From CAWCWK01 sp963842125 (GTDB lineage: Bacteria; Pseudomonadota; Alphaproteobacteria; Rhizobiales; CAWCWK01): DNA of 64,000 bases. Position numbers and translations under genes: made by a program. Every line of letters begins with the position of its first letter. Position 1 is the first letter of the stretch. Below the pieces are notes generated by a model. It did no database searches. It had not been told where the DNA came from and worked only from the letters and a program-made list of their open reading frames with translations. The stretch spans positions 496,001 to 560,000 of the forward strand of contig CAWJFE010000001.1 of NCBI GenBank assembly GCA_963842125.1. The letters are read 5' to 3'. Positions 24,104 through 32,879 of the stretch are shown here, in pieces.

Positions 24104-24985
24104 ATGCGCGACCGCACGCTTAAATATGCGCTGCTCGTACCCGCGTTCACGCTGGTGATCGCAACGACGATCTATCCGCTCGCCTATTCCTTCATCACCA
24201 GCCTGCGCGAATGGCGGCTGACGCGCTCGCGCACGCCGCAGGGCTTTGTCGGCACCGAGAACTACCAGCAGGCGTTCGGCGACCCCGAGTTCCTCAACTC
24301 GGTCTGGGTGACGGTGGTGTTCGTCGCCTCCTCGGTCGTTCTCACGCTCGTCCTCTCCTTCGCGTTGGCGTTACTGCTCCGGCGCACCGGCGTCCTCCAT
24401 TCCTTCACGCGCACCATTCTCATCCTCCCCTTCGCGATGAGCCCGGCGCTGATCGGCGTTTCCTACCGCTTCATGTTCAACCCCGAATTCGGCGTGCTCG
24501 CCAAGGGTATCGGCGCCGTCATTCCCGCGCTCGACGGGGTGGCGTGGCTCGCCAGTCCTGGGCTCGCCATGTTCGTCCTCGTCCTCACCGACGTGTGGCA
24601 CTGGACGCCCTACATGACCTTCGTGTGCCTCGGCGGCCTCACGGCCGTGCCGCGCGAGACCGAAGAGGCGGCACGTGTCGATGGCGCGTCGTCGCTGCGC
24701 ATCCTCGTCGACGTCGTGATCCCGCAGATGCGGGGCGTCCTTCTCGTCGTGGCGATCCTCAAGACGATCTTCGCCCTCAAGATGTTCGACCAGGTCGTCA
24801 CGCTCACCGGCGGCGGGCCGGGCAACGCGACGCAGACGATGGCCTATTTCGTCTTCAACGTCGGTTTCAAGTGGTTCGACATGGGTTACGCCTCCGCACT
24901 CGCCTACATCCTCACCGCCGCCATGATGCTGATCTCGCTCTGGTATGTGCGACTTCTTCTTTCCGACCGGAGGACGGCGACATGA
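24104..24985 (+). CDS. ABC importer permease 1 (MalF/UgpA type)
   Basis: A 293-residue inner-membrane permease with six helices. The ABC-ATPase contact loop (EAA motif) is present: EEAARVDGASSLRILVDVVI with Gly. N-terminal KYALLVPAFTLVIATTIYPL is typical of MalF-like carbohydrate permeases. Ends in ATGA overlap with the second permease. Confidence 0.93.
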   Translation: MRDRTLKYALLVPAFTLVIATTIYPLAYSFITSLREWRLTRSRTPQGFVGTENYQQAFGDPEFLNSVWVTVVFVASSVVLTLVLSFALALLLRRTGVLHSFTRTILILPFAMSPALIGVSYRFMFNPEFGVLAKGIGAVIPALDGVAWLASPGLAMFVLVLTDVWHWTPYMTFVCLGGLTAVPRETEEAARVDGASSLRILVDVVIPQMRGVLLVVAILKTIFALKMFDQVVTLTGGGPGNATQTMAYFVFNVGFKWFDMGYASALAYILTAAMMLISLWYVRLLLSDRRTAT

Positions 24986-25821
24986 GCGGCACCGCGGGTG
25001 GCCCCAGGCGCTCGACCAGCGGGCGGATCGCCGAGACGGCGGCTTTGCTCCTCGTCTGCGTCGTCGTCCTCTTCCCCATCGGCTGGATGTTCCTGACCGC
25101 CTTCAAGCGGGCGCGGGACGCCTACGATCTCGGTTTCGACTTCACGCCCACCTTGTCGAACTTCGCGACCGTGTTCGCGCCGCCCTGGAACCTCGGCTCG
25201 ATGGCCCTCAACTCCTTCATCGTCGCCGGTACGACGGTGCTCATCGCGGTGCCGGCGGCGGCGCTCGCGGCCTATGCCTTCTCGCGCTTTGAGATGCGCG
25301 CCAAGAAGACGCTCTTCTTCATCATCCTCGCCACGCAGTTCATTCCCGCCGTCGTCGTAGTGCTGCCCTTCTACCTCATGTTCCGCGATCTCGGGCTGCT
25401 CGATACGCGCATCGCGCTCATCGTCGTCAACCTCGCGATCGTGACGCCCTTCGTGATCTGGATGATCAAGGGCTTCATGGACGCCATACCGCTCGACTCG
25501 GAAGAAGCAGGCCTCGTCGACGGGGCCAGCCGGGTGCGGGTCATCATCGACATCGTGGCACCGATGGCGCTGCCGGGTATCATCACCTCGGCGATCTTCT
25601 GCTTCATCCTGACGTGGAACGAGTTCCTCTTCGCCCTCATCATCACGCGACGCGATGCCGTCACGCTGCCCGTCGGACTCGTCTCGTTCCGCACCGAGCG
25701 CGGCGATCTCTGGGAGCTGATGAGCGCGGCGGGCGTGATGATGACCGTGCCGATCTTCCTTCTCGCCCTCGTCATCCAGAAGCACTTCACGCGCGGCATG
25801 ACGTCCGGCGCGGTCAAATAG
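24982..25821 (+). CDS. ABC importer permease 2 (MalG/UgpE type)
   Basis: A 279-residue permease, six helices, with the EAA loop EEAGLVDGASRVRVIIDIVA and the MalG-type end FTRGMTSGAVK. The frame-matched ATG at 24982 overlaps the previous stop. Forms the heterodimeric pore with permease 1. Confidence 0.93.
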   Translation: MSGTAGGPRRSTSGRIAETAALLLVCVVVLFPIGWMFLTAFKRARDAYDLGFDFTPTLSNFATVFAPPWNLGSMALNSFIVAGTTVLIAVPAAALAAYAFSRFEMRAKKTLFFIILATQFIPAVVVVLPFYLMFRDLGLLDTRIALIVVNLAIVTPFVIWMIKGFMDAIPLDSEEAGLVDGASRVRVIIDIVAPMALPGIITSAIFCFILTWNEFLFALIITRRDAVTLPVGLVSFRTERGDLWELMSAAGVMMTVPIFLLALVIQKHFTRGMTSGAVK

Positions 25822-25831
25822 GGGCACGCGC

Positions 25832-26950
25832 ATGGCCACCATCACGCTCACCGACATCGTCAAGCGCTACGGCGCGTTCGAGGCGATCCAGAATCAGAAC
25901 CTCGATGTGCATGACGGCGAGTTCCTCGTCCTCCTCGGCCCCTCGGGCTGCGGCAAGACCACCACCATGCGCATGATCGCGGGGCTGGAGGAGATCACGG
26001 CCGGCACGCTCCGTATCGGCGACAGGATCGTTAACGACCTGCCGCCCAAGGACCGCGACGTAGCGATGGTCTTCCAGAACTATGGTCTCTATCCGCACAT
26101 GACCGTGGAGCGGAACATCGGCTATCCGCTCAAGCTGCGCGGCGTTGCCAAGGCCGAGCGGGCATCGCAGGTCCGTGCGGTGGCCGACAAGGTCGAGCTC
26201 GGCGACCTTCTGAAGCGGCGCCCGGGCGAGTTGTCGGGCGGACAGCGCCAGCGCGTGGCACTCGCCCGCGCGCTCGTGCGCACGCCGCAGATCTTCCTCA
26301 TGGATGAGCCCCTATCCAACCTCGACGCCAAGCTGCGCGTCTCCATGCGCGCCGAGCTCAAGCACCTGCACCACGAACTCGGCGTCACCACCGTCTACGT
26401 CACGCACGACCAGATGGAGGCGATGACGCTGGCGAGCCGTATCGCGGTGATGAACAAGGGCCGCATCGTGCAGCTCGACACGCCGGAGGCCATCTACTCC
26501 GATCCGGCCGACCTCTTCGTCGCCGGCTTCATCGGCTCGCCCTCGATGAACCTCGTGACCGGCGACATCGCGAACGGCGTCTTCGAGGCGCCGGGCTGCC
26601 GCGTGCCCGGCATGCCGATCGACCAGGCCCGGAACGTCGTGCTCGGCGTGCGCCCGGAAGACCTGACGCTCTCCACCGACGACGACGCCCATTTCCGCGC
26701 ACCGCTCTACGCGCTGGAGCTGACCGGCGAGGCGACGCTGGCCACCATCCGCCCGGGACCGGCCACGGTCTGCGCCCGCGGACCGGCGCGCTTCCGCCAC
26801 GAGATCAACGCGCCGCTCGGCATGAACGTCGTCGACGCGCGCATCTACCTCTTCGATGCCGAAACGGGTGCACGTCTCGCCCGCGAGGCCGCCCCCGCCC
26901 CCTTTGCCGCCGATAGCGCGCACACCATCACGGAGACCGCTCATGTCTGA
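25832..26950 (+). CDS. ABC importer ATPase (MalK/UgpC type)
   Basis: A 372-residue ATPase. Walker A GPSGCGKTT (about residue 36), Q-loop in VFQNYGLYPHMT, signature LSGGQRQR (about 134), Walker B IFLMDEP, H-loop VTHDQ. A C-terminal TOBE/MOP-like domain (about 240-350, GVRPEDLTLS) is typical of MalK-type subunits. Its last 8 bp overlap the cupin gene. Confidence 0.95.
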   Translation: MATITLTDIVKRYGAFEAIQNQNLDVHDGEFLVLLGPSGCGKTTTMRMIAGLEEITAGTLRIGDRIVNDLPPKDRDVAMVFQNYGLYPHMTVERNIGYPLKLRGVAKAERASQVRAVADKVELGDLLKRRPGELSGGQRQRVALARALVRTPQIFLMDEPLSNLDAKLRVSMRAELKHLHHELGVTTVYVTHDQMEAMTLASRIAVMNKGRIVQLDTPEAIYSDPADLFVAGFIGSPSMNLVTGDIANGVFEAPGCRVPGMPIDQARNVVLGVRPEDLTLSTDDDAHFRAPLYALELTGEATLATIRPGPATVCARGPARFRHEINAPLGMNVVDARIYLFDAETGARLAREAAPAPFAADSAHTITETAHV

Positions 26951-28085
26951 GACCAGACTGACACAAGCGGAGGCCGAGAGCCGCCACGTCCGCCGCGACG
27001 ACTACGTCTCCTGCGCCGTCGCCTTCATCGATTGCAAGAAGCCCGGCTCGCACCTGAAAGAAAACTATTCGATCATCGGTCCGGGCGTCTCGTCCTCGCG
27101 CGAGCAGGTCGTCAACCTGCCCGAGCCGCACGGCTTCAACGTCGGCGCCGCCGCCATGCCGCACGGCATCACCAACAACCTCCACATCCACTTCACGGCC
27201 GAGGTCTTCCTGTGCTTCGCCGGCGAATGGACCTTCCGCTGGGGCCCGCGTGGCGACGATGGCGAGATCACGGGCCAAGCCGGCGACATCGTCTCCGTGC
27301 CGACCTGGATCTTCCGGGGCTTCACCAATACGGGGCCGAACGACGGCTGGCTCTTCACCTGCCTCGGCGGTGACGACACGGGCGGCATCATCTGGCACCC
27401 CGACATCATCAACGAGGCGGCCGAGCACGGCCTCTATCTGACGGCCGACAACGTGCTCGTCGACACGGCGGGCGGCGAGGCCGCACCGGCCGAGGACACG
27501 CGCCTTCGCACCATGCGCGAGGAGGAGATCGCCGAGCTTCGCCGCTACACGCCCGAAGAGGTGCGCAAGCGGATGGTGAAGGGCGAAGAGCGCGACTGGC
27601 GCCCTGCCTTCATCGACCAGGACCTTCCCGGCTGCGGCGCCGAGATCGCGCCCGTGATCGGCGCCGGCATGACGCAGAACCGCGATCACGCCGCCCCCAT
27701 CACCAATCCGCACGGCTTCTCGCTCGAATGGCTGCGCCTCGCGCCCGGATGCTCGGTGTCGCGCCACACTCTCTCTGAGAAGGCCGTCCTGATCGTCTAC
27801 AAGGGCGCGCTCGACGTCGTTCTCAACGCGGACGGCGACGTCTCGGTCCGCCTCGATGTGCGCGATACCTATTCGGTCCCGGCCGATGCGTGGCGCGTGC
27901 TGCGCTGCGTGGGTGACGAGCCGGTGGAGGCCGTCATCGCGATCACCGGCGATCATCGCAAGCGCCCGCAATTTGCCGACGACGTCCGGACCTGCGCAGC
28001 CGAGGAGACCGACCTCTGGGTCGATCCGGGCGGCTATGTCGCGCAGCGCCATCTGCTGCCCGGCTCCGCCCTGAAGGTCGCCTGA
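26943..28085 (+). CDS. Cupin-domain protein, double cupin
   Basis: A 380-residue protein. The first cupin has the metal motif HIHFTAEVFLCFAGEW with H-x-H-x4-E, followed about 45 residues later by the second-motif region VPTWIFRGFTNTGPNDGWLF. A second, degenerate cupin lies at about 270-345 (SVSRHTLSEKAVLIVYKGAL) with only one His. Substrate unknown; double cupins in sugar-acid operons can be isomerases, dioxygenases or lyases. It overlaps the ATPase gene by 8 bp and precedes the aldolase by 3 bp, so it belongs to the same pathway. Confidence 0.83.
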   Translation: MSETRLTQAEAESRHVRRDDYVSCAVAFIDCKKPGSHLKENYSIIGPGVSSSREQVVNLPEPHGFNVGAAAMPHGITNNLHIHFTAEVFLCFAGEWTFRWGPRGDDGEITGQAGDIVSVPTWIFRGFTNTGPNDGWLFTCLGGDDTGGIIWHPDIINEAAEHGLYLTADNVLVDTAGGEAAPAEDTRLRTMREEEIAELRRYTPEEVRKRMVKGEERDWRPAFIDQDLPGCGAEIAPVIGAGMTQNRDHAAPITNPHGFSLEWLRLAPGCSVSRHTLSEKAVLIVYKGALDVVLNADGDVSVRLDVRDTYSVPADAWRVLRCVGDEPVEAVIAITGDHRKRPQFADDVRTCAAEETDLWVDPGGYVAQRHLLPGSALKVA

Positions 28086-28088
28086 GCG

Positions 28089-28883
28089 ATGCGCGAGAAC
28101 CGCGTCCGGCAGCTCCTCAAAGCTGGCGAGACCGTCGTCAACGCCTGGCTCTCCGTGCCCTCCTCCTACCTCGCGGAGGGCGCCGGCCATCAGGGCTTCG
28201 ACGCGGTCACGGTCGACATGCAGCACGGCATGATCGGTTTCGAGACGGCGATCGCGATGTTCCAGGGCATCTCCGCCACCCGAGCGGTCCCCCTCGCCCG
28301 GGTCGAGCGCCTGGAGCCCTCGCTCGTCATGCGCCTCCTCGACGCCGGTGCGATGGGCATCATCTGCCCGATGATCTCGGGCGCAGAGGATGCCCGCGCC
28401 TTTGTCTCGGCCGCCCGCTACCCCGGCCGGGGCACGCGGTCCTTCGGTCCGGCGCGCGGGCTGCTCTACGGCGGCGCGGACTATTTCGAGCGCGCCAATG
28501 ACGAGGTGCTCGTCATCCCCATGATCGAGACCGCCCGGGCCGTCGATGAGATCGATGCCATTCTCGCCGTCGAGGGGATCGACATGGTCTATGTCGGACC
28601 CAACGACCTCGCCCTCGATCTTGGCGAGCGGCCGGGAGCAGAGCGGGAGAGGGGGCGGACCGCCGATGCGATCGCCCACATCCTCGAACGCGCCCGCTCG
28701 AAGGGCGTAGCAACGGGCATCTTCTGCGCGGACGCGGACATGGCCGCGCGCCGGCGGGCCGAGGGGTTCGACCTCGTGACGCCCGGCAACGACTTCGGCA
28801 CCTTGATGCGCGCCATGCGGGACGCCGTGGCGACCACCCGCGCTTCGGTCGAACCCTCCCGCGTCGCCGCCACCGGCTACTAG
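28089..28883 (+). CDS. HpcH/HpaI family class II aldolase
   Basis: A 264-residue divalent-metal pyruvate or oxaloacetate aldolase that splits 2-oxo-4-hydroxy acids. Family residues are visible: general-base His in TVDMQHGMIG, Arg in LARVER, metal Glu in MIETARAVDEIDAI and Asp in YVGPNDLALDLG. Most similar in layout to 2,4-dihydroxyhept-2-enedioate or 2-keto-3-deoxy sugar-acid aldolases. Last gene of the ABC operon, so it probably cleaves the final intermediate of the imported compound. The stop TAG (28881-28883) is the first triplet of repeat copy 3. Confidence 0.9.
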   Translation: MRENRVRQLLKAGETVVNAWLSVPSSYLAEGAGHQGFDAVTVDMQHGMIGFETAIAMFQGISATRAVPLARVERLEPSLVMRLLDAGAMGIICPMISGAEDARAFVSAARYPGRGTRSFGPARGLLYGGADYFERANDEVLVIPMIETARAVDEIDAILAVEGIDMVYVGPNDLALDLGERPGAERERGRTADAIAHILERARSKGVATGIFCADADMAARRRAEGFDLVTPGNDFGTLMRAMRDAVATTRASVEPSRVAATGY

Positions 28884-28986
28884 AGCCGTTCCAGCAGAGG
28901 TGCGATAGCACCCCAACATAAGGAACCGCGCAGAAACAAAGCGCTAGAGCGCGTTCGGTGAATGGATAGGAACCGGACACGCTCTA
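28881..28986 (+). repeat. Dispersed repeat, copy 3 (modules A + B)
   Basis: 106 bp from TAGAGCCGTTCCAGCAGAGG to GGACACGCTCTA. Module B (28945-28986) is a hairpin with TAGAGCG...CGCTCTA ends. The first TAG is the stop codon of the HpcH/HpaI gene. Nearly identical in length and order to copy 2. Confidence 0.85.
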
Positions 28987-29015
28987 GAGCGCCGCACCCG
29001 CGCAGGAGGGGTGCT

Positions 29016-30694
29016 CTACCTCTCCAGAACCGCTCGCGGCGAAAGCGCCCGTTCATCGACCTTGAGGTCGATCAATGCGGGGCTGTGTGCAGCGCGGGCT
29101 TCCGCAAAGATATCGGCAAAGTCGGCATCACGCGTTACCGTCTCGCCGAAGGCGCCGTAGCTGCGGGCCCAGGCGGCGAAATCGGGGTTCACCATCGCGG
29201 TGCCCGATGGGCGGCCGGGGTAGTGGCGCTGCTGGTGCATGCGGATGGTGCCGTACATCCCGTTATTGGAGACGAGAACGACGACGTTGGCGCCGTATTG
29301 GCAGGCCGTTCCGAACTCGGTCGCCGTCATCTGAAAGCAGCCGTCGCCCGCGAGGCAGATCACATCGCGTGACGGGTCGGCGAGCTTGGCCGCGATGGCG
29401 GCGGGCAGGCCGTAGCCCATCGAGCCGGAGGTCGGCGCAAGCTGCGTTCGCCAATGCGCCGAGCCGCCGCCATAGGCGTAATAGCGATGGGCCCAGGCCG
29501 AATAATTGCCGGCGCCATTGGTGATGACGGCATTGCGCGGCAGGGCTTCGCCGAGATGGCGAATGACGCGTTCCATCTTGAGATCGCCGGGCGTTTCCAC
29601 CGGCATGCGCCACGCTTCGAAGTCGGCGCGAGCGGCCTCGCGCCAGCTTGCCCAACCGACGAGCTTGGAAGGTACCGCTTTGGCGAGCGCCGCCAACAAA
29701 TCGGGCGAGCCGGAGACGACACCGAGGGCCGGACGATAGACACGGCCGAGCTCGGACGCATCCGGGTAGATGTGGATCAGGTCCTGGCGAGGGTTCGGGA
29801 TATCGAGGAGCGTATAGCCGCTCGTCGTCATCTCGCCGAGCCGCGCGCCGATGACGAGAAGGCAGTCCGCGGCCTTCACCCGCTCGGCCAGCTTCGGATT
29901 GATGCCGATGCCGACGTCGCCGACATAGCAGCGATGCGCGTTGTCGAGATAATCCTGGCAACGGAACGAGGCGCCGACCGGCAGATCGAACGTGTCCGCG
30001 AAGCGGGCCAGGGCGTCACCGGCCTCCCCCGTCCAGCCTCCGCCGCCGACGATGACGAACGGGCGCTCGGCGGCCTCCAGGCGTGCGAGAATGTCACCGA
30101 CTTCGGCCTCGCTCGCCGCGTTGCGTGGCATCGCGGCCGGCAAAGCGTCCGCCACCGTGGCCCGGCCCGACAGCATGTCCTCGGGCAGCGCGAGGACGAC
30201 CGGGCCTGGCCGACCCGACATCGCGACGTGGAAGGCCTGGCTGACATATTCGGGGATACGGTCGGTGCGGTCGATCTCGGCGACCCACTTGGCGAGGGGG
30301 CCGAACATCTGGCGGTAATCGACCTCCTGAAAGGCTTCGCGATCGCGTTGATCGCTCGCGACCTGCCCGACGAAGAGGATCATCGGCGTCGAATCCTGGA
30401 ACGCGACATGGACGCCGGCCGACGCATTGGTCGCGCCGGGGCCGCGCGTCACGAAGGCGATGCCGGGCCGGCCGGTCACCTTGCCATGCGCCTCGGCCAT
30501 CATCGCGACGCCGCCCTCCTGACGTCCGACGACGACGTCGATCTCGCTGTCGTAAAGACCGTCGAGCGCCGCCAGGAAGCTCTCGCCCGGCACGCAGAAC
30601 ACGCGCTCCACGCCGTTGACGCGCAGCTGCTCGACGAGGATCTGACCGCCGTGACGGTCGGATCGGTCGCGCGATCGATGGCGGCATCAGACAT
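29016..30694 (-). CDS. Thiamine-diphosphate-dependent enzyme (acetolactate synthase-like), probable 5' frameshift
   Basis: About 555 residues counting both frames. ThDP-enzyme domains in order: N-terminal Pyr domain (VERVFCVPGESFLAALDGLY, with catalytic Glu in VVVGRQEGG), central domain (IVGGGGWTGEAGDALARFAD), and C-terminal PP domain with the ThDP motif AGDGCFQMTATEFGTACQYG...NNGMYG. It cleaves or joins 2-oxo acids; specificity unknown. The uninterrupted frame offers only a GTG at 30609-30611 (VERVF), but the typical GGQILVEQLRVNG lies just upstream in the same frame with no start. An ATG with AAGGA (30692-30694, MSDAAIDRATDPTVT) is in another frame, joining if one base is missing near 30650-30660. 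GntR lies directly upstream. Confidence 0.85.
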
Positions 30695-31475
30695 CGGCAA
30701 AATCCTTACGATCGATCAGGCGTTGGGCGGCGCGTTCGAAATGGCGACGGGTAGCGCTGCGCGCCGCTTCGGGATCCTGATCGCGCAAGGCGTCGAAGAC
30801 GGCTTCGTGCTCGGCGAGCACCGAGAGGCTCCACTCGGCTGCGCGGGCGTTCTTGAGCGCGACGGAGCGGAGATTGTCAGAGACCTTCGCTTCGATCATT
30901 CCGGCGAACTCGACGTAGTACTCGTTGCCCGACGCGACCGTGATGGTGTCGTAGAAGGCCGATTCGGCACTCACTCTTCGCTCCGTCAGCGCATCGGAAA
31001 CGGCATCGCCGGAGGCATTGGTGACGGCGTCATGCATGGTCTGGAGATGGGTGCCGATCGTATGCAGCTGGTCGTCGCTTCGCGCCGTTGCGGCGAGCGC
31101 AGACGCGTTCGACAAGGTACCAGCGCGTAGCTGCAACAGTTGTGCCAACTGGCGCCGCTTCTCGAAGCAGTCCGGTCCGATGCGGAAGGACCGCCGTTCG
31201 CGCACGGCCGCGACGAACGCTCCAACGCCGCGACGCGACTGGATGACGCCGTCGTATTTCAGCAGCGAGACGGCTTCGCGCACGACCGTGCGAGCGACGC
31301 CGAATTGCTCGGAAAGCGCATGTTCGGTGGGCAGGCGATCGCCGGGTGCCAGCCGCCCGCTTTCGATCGCGGCCGAGATGCTGTTGGCGATCTCGTCAGG
31401 CAGCCGTCTCGGCCGGTCGATCCGCGCGAAGAGATCGCCTCCGGCTCGCTCGTCCACCATAGTTCCGTCAGACAC
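30687..31475 (-). CDS. GntR family regulator, FCD (FadR) subfamily
   Basis: A 262-residue regulator. Winged helix at about residues 25-90 (LPDEIANSISAAIESGRLAP, HALSEQFGVARTVVREAVSLLKYDGVI) and an FCD domain at about 105-250 (HTIGTHLQTMHDAV, LAEHEAVFDALRDQD). It is coupled to the ThDP enzyme: its TGA (30687-30689) overlaps the candidate ATG region of that gene. Likely controls the divergent dehydrogenase/TRAP/TTT operon through the palindrome at 31646-31662. Confidence 0.92.
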   Translation of the reverse strand: MSDGTMVDERAGGDLFARIDRPRRLPDEIANSISAAIESGRLAPGDRLPTEHALSEQFGVARTVVREAVSLLKYDGVIQSRRGVGAFVAAVRERRSFRIGPDCFEKRRQLAQLLQLRAGTLSNASALAATARSDDQLHTIGTHLQTMHDAVTNASGDAVSDALTERRVSAESAFYDTITVASGNEYYVEFAGMIEAKVSDNLRSVALKNARAAEWSLSVLAEHEAVFDALRDQDPEAARSATRRHFERAAQRLIDRKDFADV

Positions 31476-31645
31476 GCTCTACTCCTCTGGCGGCTCGCCG
31501 ATACTCTGCGGCGCCGTACATCGCATACCATCAGCGCTCTGCGTGGGAACGGACGAATCCGCGCCCTCCGCTTTTCCGTTCTACACGCCTCCTGCCGAGA
31601 GACATCCGTGCGCCGATAGCATCTCGAATCCCTTCTAACAAATTT

Positions 31646-31662
31646 CAGTTGTCAGACAACTG
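31646..31662. promoter_or_regulatory. Perfect 17-bp palindrome CAGTTGTC-A-GACAACTG, putative GntR operator
   Basis: The core TTGTCAGACAA fits the TNGTNNNACNA consensus of FCD-type GntR regulators. It lies about 170 bp upstream of the GntR start and about 215 bp upstream of the dehydrogenase start. Confidence 0.65.
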
Positions 31663-31793
31663 ATCATGTGCATGGTGGAGGAAAGCACCGCTCGGCCCGG
31701 ATAGGCGACCGTTCCCGGAGGCGGAAGGCGGGGGCAATCGGGAACGCGACGAGGGCGATCGACGAGACCCCCCATGGGACGGGGCCATGGACG

Positions 31794-31853
31794 GGCCAAG
31801 GGATAGACCAAGGGATAGACCGAGGGACGGACCAGGGCACGGACCAAGAGAAC
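31794..31853. repeat. Five-unit 12-bp tandem repeat
   Basis: Units near GACCAAGGGATA at 31794 (one variant base), 31806, 31818, 31830 and 31842, each diverging by a few bases. It sits immediately upstream of the dehydrogenase gene. Confidence 0.65.
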
Positions 31854-31878
31854 GCGTGAGACGATGGTGGAGGACCGC

Positions 31879-32817
31879 ATGACGGATGAGACGGCGAGCG
31901 ACGTCAGTAGCGAATGGCCGACCGTTGCCTTTGTCGGGCTCGGCGGCATGGGGCGAGGCGTGGTCAAGAACATGCTCAAGGCCGGCGTTCCGGTCACGGT
32001 GTTCGACCGCGATGACGCTGCCGTCTCGCACGCGACCGGCATGGGCGCGGCGCAAGGCGAAGGCCCGGCCATGATGGCCGCGGACGCCGACATCCTCGCC
32101 GTCTGCGTGACGACGGCCGAGGCGGTGCGCGAGATCGCGCTTGGTGCCGGCGGCGCCCTTGCCGCGATGCGCGAAGGCACCGTCTTCCTCGACCACACGA
32201 CGGTCTCGCCCGAGCATGTCGACACGATGCGCGCGGCCTGCGCGACACGCGGCGTCCTTTATTGCGAGGGCCCGATGACGCGCACGCCTGCCCATGCGGA
32301 CCGGGGCGAGGTCAACATCCTCTTCGGCGGCGAGGCGGCGCTCCTGGAGCGCCTGCGTCCGCTCTTCGAGACCTATGCCGAGAACATCTTCCATGTCGGC
32401 CCGGCCGGGCACGCGATCCGGCTGAAGCTGATCCACAACTACATCGCCTTCGCCAACGTCGCCGCCTTCTGCGAGGGCTTCGCGCTCGCCGCCAAGGAGG
32501 GGCTCGATATGTCGAAGGTCATCGGCATCATCTCGGCCGCCGGCGGCAAGTCCGGCATGATGGACCTCTATGGCGAGCTGACGCTGCGCCGTGATTTCAC
32601 GCCCCACATGTCGCTCGCCAACGCCCAGAAGGACGTGCGCTACTACGCTCGCTGGCTGGAGAGCGCGGGCCTGCCCGGCTTTATGGCCGAAAGCGTCCAC
32701 CAGACCTATGCGCTCGCCTCCCTCATGGGACATGGCGAGGAAGGCTGCACGGCCATCATCAAGGCCTACGAGGATCTCACCGGCATAGAGGCGAAACTGC
32801 CCGAGCCTGAGAGCTGA
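31879..32817 (+). CDS. Beta-hydroxyacid dehydrogenase (3-hydroxyisobutyrate dehydrogenase family) with YihU-like substrate motif
   Basis: A 312-residue NAD(P)-dependent dehydrogenase. Rossmann motif FVGLGGMGRGVVKNML near residue 17; catalytic Lys region LKLIHNYIAFANV. The substrate loop, usually D-x-P-V-S-G-G, here reads EGPMTRTPAHADRGEV, that is P-x-x-R-T-x-A-x-A-x-x-G. This pattern resembles sulfolactaldehyde reductase YihU more than tartronate-semialdehyde reductases, suggesting an anionic head group bound by Arg. The Asn that precedes the second Asn in YihU is His here. Start at the second ATG (31879) with GGAGG in front; the first ATG is at 31864. Heads the TRAP/TTT operon. Confidence 0.87.
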   Translation: MTDETASDVSSEWPTVAFVGLGGMGRGVVKNMLKAGVPVTVFDRDDAAVSHATGMGAAQGEGPAMMAADADILAVCVTTAEAVREIALGAGGALAAMREGTVFLDHTTVSPEHVDTMRAACATRGVLYCEGPMTRTPAHADRGEVNILFGGEAALLERLRPLFETYAENIFHVGPAGHAIRLKLIHNYIAFANVAAFCEGFALAAKEGLDMSKVIGIISAAGGKSGMMDLYGELTLRRDFTPHMSLANAQKDVRYYARWLESAGLPGFMAESVHQTYALASLMGHGEEGCTAIIKAYEDLTGIEAKLPEPES

Positions 32818-32879
32818 AGGCCCGGGGCCGATCAACGAGCCCCGGCAGACGCAACGTTCGATGTTTCAAGGAGGAAACG

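Larger units (their letters stand above)
31476..31878. other. 403-bp divergent intergenic region
   Basis: Contains the GntR palindrome (31646-31662) and a 12-bp tandem repeat (31794-31853). A short open frame at 31668-31859 translates the repeat (GQGIDQGIDRGTDQGTDQ) and is not supported as a gene. Confidence 0.5.

Noticed and set aside
31668..31859. 63-residue protein with GTDQ repeats
   Set aside because: It is a translation of the 12-bp tandem repeat with no ribosome site or family resemblance.
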